Shown: positions 34,133-45,028 of the stretch, in pieces | Layout: the number at the start of each line of letters is the position of its first letter | How positions within the stretch are numbered: position 1 is the stretch's first letter | NCBI RefSeq assembly: GCF_024166365.1 | Contig: NC_064820.1 | Location: forward strand, 52,987,501-53,051,500 | Length of the DNA stretch: 64,000 nucleotides | Source: Elephas maximus indicus | Taxonomy: Eukaryota > Chordata > Mammalia > Proboscidea > Elephantidae | Direction of reading: 5' to 3' | Notes under the pieces: model-generated | Seen by the model: the letters and a program-made list of their open reading frames with translations, nothing else | What the model was told of the DNA's origin: nothing | Databases searched by the model: none | Program-made: the position numbers and the translations under genes

Positions 34133-34170
34133 ACCCCCCCCAAAAAAAAAAAAAATTTTTTTTTTTTTTG
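34133..34170. repeat. C8 / A15 / T14 homopolymer block
   Basis: Adjoining C, A and T runs. The A and T runs are inverted copies and could fold. Confidence 0.85.
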
Positions 34171-34180
34171 TGTTTATCCA

Positions 34181-34575
34181 ACGAATAAGGAAGAGCAAAT
34201 AAGAATCGATGTATTTGAATTACAGTGTTGGTGAAGAATAGTGAATTTATCATTGATTGCCGGAAGAATGAACAAATCTGTCTTGGAAGAGCTATAGCCA
34301 GAATGCTCTTTAGAAGCGAAGATGATGAGACTTCTCACTTACCTTATATGTGTTATCAGGAAGGATCAGAGAAGGACATCATGCGTGGTAAAGCATAAGG
34401 TCAGTGAAAAGAGGAAGATCTTCAGTGAGAAGGATTGACACAGTGGGTGCAACAATGGGCTCAAACATAGCAATGATTGTAAGGATGGCGCACAACTGGG
34501 CAGTGTTTCTTCTGTTATACATAAAGTCACTATGAGTTGGAACTGACACGATGGCACCTAACAGCAACAACAACA
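34181..34575 (+). mobile_element. RTE-type LINE 3' end
   Basis: Matches 54160-54555, from the C-terminal domain ('gaatgaacaaatctgtcttg') to the tail 'actatgagttggaactgaca' and ACAACAACA. Frames broken. Confidence 0.85.
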
Positions 34576-34888
34576 TGTTTATCCATATACAAGAACTTTA
34601 CCAATTTCATGTTGAACAAAAAGATTGCCAAAAAATACCAATTTCATGAAAGTGGTTACCTCAACAGGAGAAAGAAAGTGTGATGTTATTGAGAAGGGGT
34701 TGACAACAAAAAGAACATTGAAGAGGAAATCACCAAATCAATACCATTTACAGTAGCCCCTAAGAAGATAAAATACTTAGGAATAAATCTTACCAGAGAT
34801 GTAAAAGACTTACAAAGAAAACTACAATACACTTCTGCAAGAAAACAAAAGAGACCTACATAAGTGGAAAAACATACCTTGCTCATGG

Positions 34889-36094
34889 ATGGGAAGACTT
34901 AACATTATAAAAATGTCTCTTCTACCAAAAGCGATCTATACATTTAATGCAACCCCGATCCAAATTCCAACGACATTCTTTAATGAGATGGAGAAACAAA
35001 TCACCAACTTCATATGGAAGGGAAAGAGGCCCCGGATAAGTAAAGCATTACTGAAAAAGAAGAACAAAGTGGGAGGCCTCACTCTACTTGATTTTAAAAC
35101 CTATTATACCGCCACAGTAGTCAAAACAGGCTGGTACTGGTACAACAACAGTTACATAGACCAATGGAACAGAATTGAGAATCCAGACATAAATCCATCC
35201 ACATATGAGCAGCTGATATTTGACAAAAGCCCCAAATCAGTGAAACAGGGAAAAGACAGTCTTTTTAACAAATGGTGCTGGCATAACTGGATATCCATCT
35301 GCAAAAAAATGAAACAAGACCCATACCTCACTCCATGCACAAAAACAAGCTCAAAATGGATCAAAGACCTAAATATAAAATCTAAAACAATAAAGATCAT
35401 GGAAGAAAAAATAGGGACAACGTTAGGAGCCCTCATACATGGCATAAACAGTATACAAAACATTACTAACAATGCAGAAGAAAAACTAGATAACTGGGAG
35501 CTCCTAAAAATCAAACACCTATGCTCATCCAAAGACTTTACCAAAAGATTAAAAAGATTACCTACAGACTGGGAAAAAGTTTTTAGCTATGACATTTCCA
35601 ATCAGCACCTAATCTCTAAAATCTACATGATACTGCAAAAACTCAACTGCAAAAAGACAAATAACCCAATTAAAAAATGGGCAAGAGATATGAACAGACA
35701 CTTCACCAAAGACGACATTCAGATAGCTAACAGATACATGAGGAAATGCTCACGATCATTAGCCATTAGAGAAATGCAAATCAAAACTACAAGGAGATTT
35801 CATCTCACTCCAGCAAGGCTGGCATTAATCCAAAAAACACAAAACAATAAATGCTGGAGATGCTGTGGAGAGATTGGAACACTTACACACTGCCGATGGG
35901 AATGTAAAATGGTACAACCACTTTGGAAATCAATTTGGCACTTGCTTAAAAACCTAGAGATAGAACTACCATACGATCCAGCAATCCCACTCCCTGCAAT
36001 ATATCTTAGAGAAATAAGAGCCTTTACACAAACAGATACATGCACACCCATGTTCATTGCAGCACTGTTTACAATAGCAAAAAGATGGAAGTAG
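34889..36094 (+). pseudogene. L1 ORF2 protein, C-terminal 401 codons
   Basis: An open frame of 401 codons covering the thumb/connection part and the C-terminal domain of the L1 ORF2 protein. It begins just after the usual '[13 protein letters not shown]' region and lacks the EN and RT catalytic domains. A Cys/His-rich motif, CWRCCGEIGTLTHCRWEC, lies at about residues 322-339 and matches the L1 C-terminal Cys domain. The sequence before codon 1 is in other frames (small indels near 34830-34870), so the ATG is just the first in-frame Met, not a real start. The frame ends at a TAG about 50 bases before the SINE. The intact frame suggests a fairly young copy. It is not expected to make a functional protein. 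Confidence 0.9.
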
Positions 36095-36149
36095 CCAAGG
36101 TGCCCATCAACAGATGAATGGATGAATAAATTATGGTATATTCAAACCA

Positions 36150-36312
36150 AAAAAACCAAACCCCGTGCCGTAGAGTCAATTCCAACTCATAGCGGCCCTA
36201 TAGGACAGAGTAGAACTGCCTATAGAGTTCCCAAGGAGCGCCTGGCAGATTTGAACTGCCGACGATTTGGTTAGCAGCCATAGCACTTAACCACTACACC
36301 ACCAGGGTTTCC
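36150..36312 (-). repeat. AfroSINE inside L1, with 17-bp target duplication
   Basis: Flanks atggtatattcaaacca (36133-36149) and atggtatattcacacca (36313-36329) differ at one base. This dates the SINE as younger than the L1. The ends are the A-rich tail (left) and 'caccagggtttcc' head (right). Confidence 0.95.
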
Positions 36313-36521
36313 ATGGTATATTCACACCATAGAATACTAAGCATTGATAAAGAACGGTGATGAATCTGTGAAACATTTCATAACATGGAGGTATCTGGAA
36401 GGCATTATGCTGAGTGAAATTAGTCAGTTGCAAAAGGACAAATGTTGTATAAGACCACTATTATAAGAACTCAAGAAATAGTTCAAACAGAGAAGAAAAT
36501 ATTTTTTGATGGTTACGAGAA

Positions 36522-36548
36522 GGGGGAGGGAGGGAGGGTGGGAGGGGG
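36522..36548 (+). other. G-quadruplex-capable run in L1 3' UTR
   Basis: Six runs of three to five G separated by single A or T bases. Polypurine G-rich stretches are a known trait of mammalian L1 3' UTRs. Confidence 0.85.
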
Positions 36549-37488
36549 TATTCACTAATTAGATAGTAGATAAGAACTGCTCAAGGTGATGCTAAAGACA
36601 ACACACAATACAGGAGAGGTCAGCACAACTGGACTAAACCAAAAGCAAAGAAGTTTCCAGAATAAACCGAATGCTTTGAAGGCCAGCATAGCAGGTGCAG
36701 GGGTTTGGGGACCATGGTTTCAGGGAACATCTAAGTCGACTGGCATAATAAAATCTATTAAGAAAACATTCTGCGTCCCACCTTGGAGAGAGACATGGGG
36801 TCTTAAACGCTGGCAAGTGGCCATCTAAGATGCATCAATTGGTCTCAGCCCACCTGGATCAAAGCAGAATGAAGAACACCAAGGACACAAGGTAATTATG
36901 AGCCCAAGAAACAGAAAGGGCCACATAAACCAGAGACTACACCTGCCTGAGACCAGGAGAGCTAGATGGTGCCTGGCTACAACCGATGACTGCCCTGACA
37001 GGGAATGCAACAGAGAACCCTTGAGGGAGCAGGAGAGCAGTGGGATGCAGACCCCAAATTCTCATAAAAAAGACCAGACTTAGCGGTCTGACTGAGACTA
37101 GAAGGACCCTGGTGGTCATGGCCCCCAGACCTTCTGTTGGCTGAGAACAGGAACCAGCCCCAAAGCCAACTCTTCAGATAGGGATTGGCCTGGACAATGG
37201 GTTGGAAAGGGATGCTCGTGAGGAGTGAGCTTCTTGGATCAGGTGGACACTTGAGACTACGTTGGCATCTCCTCCCTGGAGGGGAGATGGGAGGGTAGGG
37301 GGGTTAGAAGATGGCGAATGGACAGGAAAAGAGAGAGTGGAGGGAAGGAGTGGACTATCTCATTAGGGGGAGAGTAATTGGGAGTATGTAGCAAGGTGTA
37401 TATAAGATTTTGTGTGAGAGACTGACTTGATTTGTAAATTTTCACTTAAAGCACAATAAAATTTTTTTTAAAAAAAGGGGTTGATAAC

Positions 37489-37814
37489 TGGTTTAAACTG
37501 TATTCAGAATGTATTATTTATAAATTGAATCATTATTATGTAGATTTTTGTTTAACTTTTTGGAACACATGAAATATTAAATAATACATTTTAAAAATTA
37601 AAAATCTATTGACTAAATATTTGTAGTTTCATAAATATTTGTGTGGTTTGAGAGTTAGTTAACATAGTATTATCTTGTACATAAAAGCTCTCATTAGTTT
37701 TTGCTGCCTCCAAGTTTAGGAATTACTTTCCTCACTGTTTTCTTATCAATATGTCACTAATGTTATTAAGGGCTTTTTATCCAATTTACAATCATAACTT
37801 GCAGAGTACTGCCA
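37489..37814. other. Unassigned DNA
   Basis: Nothing recognised. Confidence 0.3.
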
Positions 37815-38025
37815 TATTTTTATGCAAATAACCCACACCTTCTACATTTGTTTGCCTACTACACTCTCCCCCATGAGGTATTTTCATAAACTCGCTATGC
37901 CAATTTTTTTTTACAGCAAAAAATAAAAAAAAATTGGTATAGCGTGCTTATGAAAATACCCCATGGGGGAGGAGGGCATGGTTGGCAAACAAAAGTAGAA
38001 GACATGCATTATTTGCATAAAAATA
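37815..38025. mobile_element. Foldback (palindromic) element copy B with TA ends
   Basis: Two arms of about 95 bp are inverted copies: the outer end reads TATTTTTATGCAAATAA on the left and its exact complement on the right. The arms pair on through 'tttgtttgcc', 'ggtattttcataa' and 'cgctat', meeting at an A/T-rich centre (about 37905-37935). TA at both borders (37815-37816 and 38024-38025) fits Tc1/mariner-type insertion. No coding capacity. The copy at 6571-7345 is a second member. Confidence 0.75.
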
Positions 38026-38249
38026 AGGTACATGAATAAGAAATCAGAACTAATAATTGGGGATGGGAGACAGATATAATCTCAGCTAGTATAAATATAA
38101 TGACACAAATTCAGCCTCTCATTGTTATCCATTATCCACATTTGTCTCAAGAAGGTCTACCAGATTTTTCATAAAGAAGTGTATGAATCCGTATGTTGGC
38201 ATGTGACTGTGTGCAAATATGTGTGTGTGCATGTGTGTATGTATCCAGT

Positions 38250-38948
38250 TGTCTTGGTTATCTAGTGCTGCTATAACAGAAATATCACAAGCAGATGGCT
38301 TTAACAAAGAGAAATTTATTTTCTCACAATCCAGTAGGCTAGAAGTCCAAATTCAGGGCTCTGGCTCCAGGGAAAGGCTTTCTCTCTCTGTCGGCTCTGG
38401 AGGAAGGTCCTTGTCATCAGTCTTCCCTTGGTCTGGGAGCATCTCCACATAGGAACCTCACGTCCAAAGGACACTCTCTGCTCCCAGCACTGCTTTCTTG
38501 GTGGTATCAGGTCCCCATGTCTGCTCCCCTCCCTTTCCTTTTTGTCTCTTAAAAGATAAAAGGTGGTGCAAGCCACACTCCATGGAAACTCCCTTTACTT
38601 TGGATCAGGGATGTGACCTGGGTAAGGGTGTTACAAAACCAAAAAATAAAACAAACCCAGTGCTGTCGAGTCAATTTCGATTCATAGTGACCCTATCGGG
38701 CAGAGTAGAAATGCCCCATAGAGTTTCCAAAGAGCACCTGGTGGATTTGAACGGCCGAACCTTTGGTTAGCACCCGTAGAACCCTACCACTGCACCACCA
38801 GGGTTTCCAGGGTGTTACAATCCCACCTTAATCCTCTTCAACATAAAATTATAATCACAAAATGGAGGCCAACCACACAATACTGGGAGTGATGGCCCAG
38901 CCAAATTGATACATATATTTTTTAGGGGGCATAGTTCAATCCATGGCA
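38250..38948 (-). mobile_element. MaLR-like solo LTR with perfect 5-bp target duplication
   Basis: Starts TGTCTTGGTTATC and ends CAATCCATGGCA on the plus strand. Exact CCAGT repeats flank it (38245-38249 and 38949-38953). A SINE lies inside (38636-38809). Without the SINE it is about 515 bp, like the other copies. An AATAAA lies near the minus-strand 3' end. Confidence 0.85.
38636..38809 (-). repeat. AfroSINE inside an LTR, with 10-bp target duplication
   Basis: Identical GGGTGTTACA flanks at 38626-38635 and 38810-38819. Younger than the host LTR. Confidence 0.93.
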
Positions 38949-38968
38949 CCAGTAAAAAGTACCTGTGA

Positions 38969-39118
38969 TAACAAAAACCCATTGCCGTCATGTTGATTCT
39001 GACTCATAGCGACCCTACAGGACAGAGTAGAACTGCCCCATAGTGCTTCCAAGGAGCAGCTGGTGGATTTGCACTGCCAACCATTTGGTTAGCAGCAGTA
39101 GCACTTAACCACTGAACA
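38969..39118 (-). repeat. AfroSINE, antisense
   Basis: 'aaaacccattgccgtcatg', 'aggacagagtagaactgccc', 'ttggttagcagcagtagc'. The head end stops short of the usual 'ccaccaggg'. Confidence 0.85.
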
Positions 39119-40301
39119 GATTTTAATTATGGAAATCGATCTGAAACACAGAACACAAATTGTGATCAAACATGCATATTTGGTTTCTCTGAGATTTAAC
39201 TTGTATATGGACTAAAGTGTTACTCGCTTTAGTCTCTGACCCAGAAATCCTTGCTTTGCCAGTCTCAGTGTTGAAATTATATATTGGATGTAAACACTGT
39301 TGAGGAATTGCTGAATGAACATAAAAAGAAAATTTCTTCTCCTTCCATTGAATTTCACAGTCATATACAGACAAAAATTGCCTTGTAAGAAAATGGGCTT
39401 TTGGGACAGCAAAATACTTAACCGTAGATTTTCAATATCCTAAGTATCCTCTGGTCACTGGCCAGTTTTATCACCTCACTTCTCTGATCTTACTTTTGTG
39501 TGTCTCATTTTTACTCACCTGTATAAAATATCAAAATTCTCTGGCATTCTATATAAAATTATATAATCCATACTGGTTATATGTATTTACTGTAACTGGG
39601 CCCAAAATATTTAGCAGCATTTACATGTTTTCCCAAGGCAACTCATGACTTGAACAGAATTTTCCCCTGACACAATAAAAGTTTCCTAGCATGACAAAAA
39701 GTGAAACAGGTGTTTCCTCTGGTTTATTCTTGGTGGAGGGAAAAAAAAAAGACACTTCTTTGATTACTTGGGACCTGAAAGAAAAAAAAGTGCATGAAAA
39801 ATATAATTTCTTCAAGATGAAAATAAATTTTGAGGAGAAATGGTTTGAAAAGGAGGTTATTTTTTTAGGATTTTCTGCTTACTTGGGGTCAAGCAATGTA
39901 TCCCTAGGATTGTATAACTTAAGTGACTTTATTAAATTCTAGCATAACTGCATTTTAAGGGTACAAAACTCTACGTGGAAAAAAATTTTAAGATGCCGAA
40001 AATTATAAATTAAGTAGGAATTATTTGCTTTCAAATGGACTTAGCCTAGTATTTAAAATAGTATTGAATTTATAAGAATGAAATCTTCATTTAAACTTTA
40101 AGGTGCTCATTTATTTCTTAACACAGTGTACAGAGCTATTTTAATTAAAATTTCTATTAATTCAATGTCTTGTGCATATATGTGTGTATATATATATATA
40201 TTATTTTATGGTGGTTCTTTTTGTTGTTTTCATTTTAAGAGTTAAGTTGCAAATGTGACCAAACCACAATCTCAATATTGATCCTTGCAGATGTCTATTC
40301 A
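39119..40301. other. Unassigned DNA
   Basis: No gene or named repeat. A TATATA run lies near 40180-40200. Confidence 0.3.
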
Positions 40302-40500
40302 AGGAGCCCTGGTGGTACAATAGTTAAGTTCTCAGCTGCTACCCAAAAGGGCAGTTCAAACTCACCAGCCATTCAGAGGGAAAAAAGACCTGGCGGTCTG
40401 CTCCTGTAAAGATTACAGCCTAGGAAATCTTACGGGGTAGTCCTACTTTGTCCTATAAGGTCGTTATGAGTCAAAATCAACTCAATGGCACACAATCACA
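40302..40500 (+). repeat. AfroSINE, long-body subtype
   Basis: 'aggagccctggtggtacaat', 'gcggtctgctcctgtaaag', 'attacagcc', 'gtcgttatgagtcaaaatc'. Confidence 0.88.
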
Positions 40501-40651
40501 GGTGGATATTCTGACTACCTAATTCTACAGCATGATAAAGTCGGGCAGGTGCACTCATGGTGGAAATCAAATAGAGTGATGCTATCAAAAGAAATTGAAT
40601 TTATGACTTCATGAGAACAATGCCTGTGGATTATTTTAGGATAAATGCACC

Positions 40652-40853
40652 ATTGCTGTTGCTGTTTTTAGTTGCCATACAGTTGATTCTGACCCATGGT
40701 GACCCCATCTGTGCAGAGTAGCACTGCTCCATAGGATTCTCAAGGCTGTGACCTTTTAGAAGCAGATTGCCAGGCCTGACTTCTGAGGCACGTATGGGTA
40801 GATTCAAACCACCAAACTTTTGGCTAGTAGTCTATTGGATAACCATTTATCAT
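40652..40853 (-). repeat. AfroSINE, long-body subtype, antisense
   Basis: 'tagttgccatacagttgatt', 'agcactgctccataggatt', 'gcagattgccaggcctga', degenerate head end. Confidence 0.82.
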
Positions 40854-40920
40854 TATTAATTCAAAATAGTCTCCCTTCCCAACGTTTTCCAGAAGAAAAA
40901 CACTTTCCTTCCTTCCTTCA

Positions 40921-41069
40921 CCAAAACTCATTGCTGTAGAGTTGATTCCAGCTCATAACAAACCTATAGGACAGAACAGAACTGGCCCATAGGGTTTCCA
41001 AGGAGCGGCTGGTGGATTCGAACTGCTGACCTTTTGGTCAAACTCTACCACTGCACCACCGGGGCTTCC
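40921..41069 (-). repeat. AfroSINE, antisense
   Basis: 'ctcattgctgtagagttgat', 'ccaaggagcggctggtggat', 'ccaccggggcttcc'. Part of the tRNA-like region (the 'gttagcag' stretch) is deleted. Confidence 0.85.
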
Positions 41070-41892
41070 ATCAAGAGTATAGAACCTAATTTATGCGCCT
41101 GCTCCAATTCCCACATTCACACCTGCTCCCTAGGCTTCCATGGGTTGCTCATTGGAATGTATATTCCTGCTGTCACCATTAGTGCTTTCTTTGCTAACTA
41201 GTCTCAGCCCTCCCTGGTATAAACTGAGCTCCAGCACAGCCTTCATTCACTGTTCACAAAGGAAACCACAGAAGCCCCAGCACCCAGAGCCAATTTGACA
41301 GAACCCACAGTAGCCCTGGTTCTTGCTACAAAGTCCAAACTTGGATGAAACACTGTGCCATGAGACCTTGGGACAGAGCTTCCCCAGTGACAAATAACTT
41401 GTAAGTGTAGGGGTTAATGCCATGTGGGCAAGCTTTGATTAAAGAGTCAGAAAAGTGGAAACAGCCAGCAGATAAATTGTCTCCTTTCCTTCCAGCTGTC
41501 ACTCCTGTTCTGAGGAGCAGGAGTTTCTTATGACCTTGCTGGAATATGTCCTTCCCCATCCTAAGCAACATGTTTTACTCTCTTCTGAAGCTGTGGCCTG
41601 CTGTACCACCTTTCTCTTCTCTGCCTCACTTCTTTTTCTCTCACTCTTGCTACCTCAGCAATGACTCTCCTAATAAAGCCTTACAACATAAGTTAAGCTT
41701 TGACTTGGGTTCTGTTTTTTTAGGAAAACTCAAAACACCCACTTTAGGGCATATCTACTCCTAAACCTATAAGAAATCTAAAATACTATGATAATAATTA
41801 AAAGTCTTTCTGTAAAATGTCCCTTGTGTATCCAGCTACCACTCTTTAACAACATCCCAAAATAAAAATTAAAATAAAAATCTCAAGTAGGG
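41070..41892 (+). other. Unassigned stretch, possibly an old LTR
   Basis: Around 41590-41760 a T/C-rich run is followed by 'cctaataaagccttac' and 'ttgacttgggttctg', which resembles the U3/R end of a retroviral LTR. I see no borders or duplication, so this is only a suggestion. Confidence 0.25.
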
Positions 41893-41900
41893 ATCTCCTT

Positions 41901-42014
41901 GGAAACCCTGGTGGCGTAGTGGTTAAGTGCTTAAGGGCTGCTAACCAAGAGGTCGGCAGTTCAAATCCGCCAGGCACTCCTTGGAAACTCTACGGGGCAG
42001 TTCTACTCTGTCCT
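41901..42014 (+). repeat. AfroSINE lacking its 3' tail, with direct repeats
   Basis: Well preserved head ('aaaccctggtggcgtagtgg') and body, but it stops at 'ctctgtcct', before the RTE-like tail. Direct repeats ATCTCCTT flank it (41893-41900 and 42015-42022). Confidence 0.85.
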
Positions 42015-42216
42015 ATCTCCTTAATGTCACTAAATTAATTTAGTTTAGGAGAAGATCCTATTTTTCTGACAGCTTAGTGCCGTGTAATGTAGAATACTAA
42101 TTTTTTTTTAATTCCTTATTCAGGACTGATGAAGGAAAGTAAAATAATAAGAAGTGAGCATTTTAAAAGAAATACAGAAAACATGTGATTTACGCCTTAC
42201 TATGGAAAATAGGGAA

Positions 42217-42422
42217 GGAGCCCAGATGGCACAATGGTTAAGCAATCCGCTGCTGCTAATAGAAAGGGTGGCAGTTTGAACCTACCAGCTGATCCACAGA
42301 AGAAAAGACATGGTGATCTGCTCCCGTAAAGATTACAGCCTAGAAACCCCACGGGGCAGTTATACTCTGTCCTATAGGGTCGCTATGAATCAGGACTGAC
42401 TAGACAGCACACAACAACAACG
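42217..42422 (+). repeat. AfroSINE, long-body subtype, with 14-bp target duplication
   Basis: Identical tggaaaatagggaa flanks at 42203-42216 and 42423-42436. It ends in 'cacacaacaacaacg', an RTE-like tail. Confidence 0.93.
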
Positions 42423-42436
42423 TGGAAAATAGGGAA

Positions 42437-42640
42437 TCCCTGGCTGGTGCAAATGGTTAACATACTCAGCTGATAACTGAAAGGTTAAGCGTTTGAGTCC
42501 ATCTAGAGGCAACTTGAAAGAAAGGCCTGGTGATCTACTTCTGAAAAATCAGCCACCGAAAACCCTGTGGAGCACAGTTCTACTCTGACACACATGGGGT
42601 CGCCATGAGTTAGTAACGGCTCCATGGCAACACTTTTTTT
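42437..42640 (+). repeat. AfroSINE, 'gtccctgg' subtype, abutting the previous SINE
   Basis: Head 'tccctggctggtgcaaatgg', body 'gaaaggcctggtgatctact', tail 'gtcgccatgagttagtaacg', T-run end. It starts immediately after the target duplication of the previous SINE. Confidence 0.88.
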
Positions 42641-42699
42641 TTTAATGGAAAGTAGATCTTACAAAGAACAATGATAGACATAACAAAAACTAATCCATT

Positions 42700-44098
42700 C
42701 AGTTTTTTCCCTTTCAAATGAATTTTATTGAGAAACAATGTATATGCAATAAAATGCATCCATTTTAACTGTACAGTTTAATAATTGTTTACGTACGTAC
42801 ATCTGTGTAACCACCATCACAATCAAGATGTGCAATATTTGCATCACCCCAGAAAGTTCCCTCATGACCCTTTGCAGCAATTATTTCCTTCCCTCAGTCT
42901 GAGGCAAACACTGGTCTCATCTACTCGCACTTTCTGTCAGGATAGAGGAGGCTTGTCAATTCTAGAATTTCATATGGAAGAAATCACCATTATCATCACA
43001 TGCACATATGCATATGTATATGTCTAACTTTTTAAATCCTATCTTGTTTTTGAGATTCATCCATATAGTTTTGTATGTAAGTTGTTTGTTCCTCTTTGTC
43101 ATGGATTGAATTGTATCCCCCCAAAATATCTGTCTACTTGTCTAGGTCACGATTCCCTTGTATGATTGTATGATTGTCTACCATTTTATATTCTGATGTG
43201 ATTTCCCTATATGTTTTAAATCCTATCACTATGATGCAATAAGACGGATTAGTGGCAATTATACTGATGAGGTCTACAAGATTAGGTAGTAACTTGGGCC
43301 AGTCTCTTTTGAGATATAAAAGAGAGAGGCGAGCAGGGAGACATGGGGACCTCTTACCACCAAGAAAGCAGTGCAAGGAACAGAGTGCATCCTTTGGACC
43401 TGAGGTTCCTGCGGTGAGGTGCTCACAGACCAAGGGAAGACTGAAAACAAGGACCTTCCTCCAGAGCTGACAGAGAGAGGCTTTCCCCTGGAGCCAGGGT
43501 CCTAAGTTCACACTGCTGGTCTACTGGACTATGACAGAATAGACTTCTCTTTGTTAATTCCATTCACTTGTGGTATTTCTGTCACAACAACACAAGATGA
43601 CTAAGACACTCTTTATTGCTGAGTAATATTCCATGGTACTGATATATCATGTCAATGGACATTTGTATTTTTTCTAATTTTTTACTGTTACTAATAAAGT
43701 TGCTATGAACCTTTGAGAGTAAGCTTTTCAGTAGACATATACTTTCATTTATCTTGGGTAAAAATCTAGTAGTGGAATTGCTGTATGTTTACCATACACT
43801 TACCAAATTATTTTCTAAAGTAGCTGCACCATTTTAAACTCCCAAGAAATGTGCAAGAGTTTCAGTAGTTCCATACCCTTGCAAACACTAGATATTATCA
43901 GTCTTTTTAATTTTGGCCATTTTAGTGGGTTGTGGTACCCCCTAGTAGTTTTAATTTGCATTTCCCTTGTAAATAATGATGTTGAGGATCTTTGCATGTG
44001 CTTGTTGACCCTCTTGTATCTTTTTTGTAAAGTGTCTTCTCAAATTTTTCACATTTTTATTGGCGTGTTTGTCTTCTTATTCAGTTTTAAACAATGAA
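42700..44098 (-). mobile_element. Old L1 3' region, antisense, split by an LTR
   Basis: Left part ('gtgtaaccaccatcacaatc', 'gcatcaccccagaaagttcc') and right part ('tgctgagtaatattccatgg', 'ccatacccttgcaaacac') are consecutive in L1M-type elements. The LTR at 43097-43608 lies between them. No open frame of note. Confidence 0.75.
43097..43608 (+). mobile_element. MaLR-like solo LTR with perfect 5-bp target duplication
   Basis: TGTCATGGATTGAATTGTAT... to ...GACTAAGACA, flanked by CTCTT (43092-43096 and 43609-43613). A 'gagatataaaagagagagg' TATA-like stretch at about 43311 sits where a U3 promoter would be. This is the best-preserved copy of the family here. Confidence 0.87.
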
Positions 44099-44126
44099 AA
44101 GTGCAGCATTCACTTGGGAGTCTAGT

Positions 44127-44717
44127 TATCTTAGGCTGGGTTCTCTAGAGAAGCAAAATCAGTAAAGCATATAAATATATAGAGAGAGAGATTTACATCA
44201 AGGAAATGGCTTACGTGGCTGTAGAAGCTCGAATGTCCCAAGTCCGTAGGTCAGGATAGAGGCTTCTCCTGATTCGGATAACTGCAAGAGGCTGGCGAAC
44301 CCAAGATCATAAGGTCAGAGAGCAGGGCTCTTGCTCATAGGCTGTGAGGATTGATGAATCCCAAGATCGACAGGCAAGACCACAGGTAAGCTGCTAGCTC
44401 AAGTCCCAAGAACTGGAGGTGAAATGAACAGGAGCCAGCTGCAGGATCTAGCATGAGCAAAAAGCCCTGAAGCCTTGCCAGAATGTCCACTTATATTCAT
44501 TGAAGACCACACACCCAAGGAAACTCCCTTTCAACTGACAGGTTACTCATAGCAGATCCCACCATTGGGGTGATCACATATCAAATCTCAACAGGGAAGT
44601 GATCACAACATTATATGACTGCTAAGACTAGGCCTGGGTGGGTAAGACTAGGCCTGGGTGGGTAAGACACTTAGAATCATGGCACAGCCAAGTTGACACA
44701 CAATCTTAACCATCACA
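44127..44717 (-). mobile_element. Solo LTR, ERVL-like family (copy 3 of 3)
   Basis: Starts TATCTTAGGC and ends CATCACA. Target duplication ctagt (44122-44126) / cttgt (44718-44722). A 16-base 'taagactaggcctggg' unit is repeated at about 44622-44656. Matches 10357-10958 along its length. Confidence 0.75.
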
Positions 44718-44873
44718 CTTGTGTTCTAAAAATTTGCCAGAACATGACAATTTAATTAATGAAATAAACTAATAACAACAAATAATTATCTCATTTTCTG
44801 CCTTTAGCCTCCTTCTTCAGCAAGCTCCAGCTATCCTACTCTTGCATCTCTTCTTAGAACAGGCCAAGATTTC

Positions 44874-44903
44874 CACCCCCACCCCCCCCCCCACACACAC
44901 CAC
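44874..44903. repeat. C-rich run with ACAC
   Basis: Long runs of C then CACACA, inside the L2 remnant. Confidence 0.85.
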
Positions 44904-45028
44904 ATTACTCTTATAATTTGCTTTACTTGGAAATCTGCTTCTGCCCCCTCACGTGATTGATCCTTTTCATCTTTCAAAGGTCATATCTTCAGAGATGCCT
45001 TCCATGACTGCCCAATCTAAAATAAAGC

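Larger units (their letters stand above)
34708..37474 (+). mobile_element. 5'-truncated L1 with target duplication, carrying a SINE
   Basis: Begins within ORF2 and runs through the 3' UTR to AATAAA and an A tail. Flanking direct repeats: aaggggttgacaac (34694-34707) and aaggggttgataac (37475-37488), one mismatch in 14, as expected for L1 target-primed insertion. The 3' UTR has a G-rich polypurine stretch (36522-36548). An AfroSINE (36150-36312) interrupts it near the end of ORF2. It cannot move on its own because ORF1, EN and RT are absent. Confidence 0.92.

Noticed and set aside
491..42640. Possible tRNA genes at the heads of the SINEs
   Set aside because: The tRNA-Asn-like and tRNA-Gly-like heads lack proper arms or run straight into SINE bodies; they are promoter relics, not tRNA genes.
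43134..43511. 125-codon minus-strand open frame
   Set aside because: It lies wholly within the antisense of a solo LTR and has no protein-like character.
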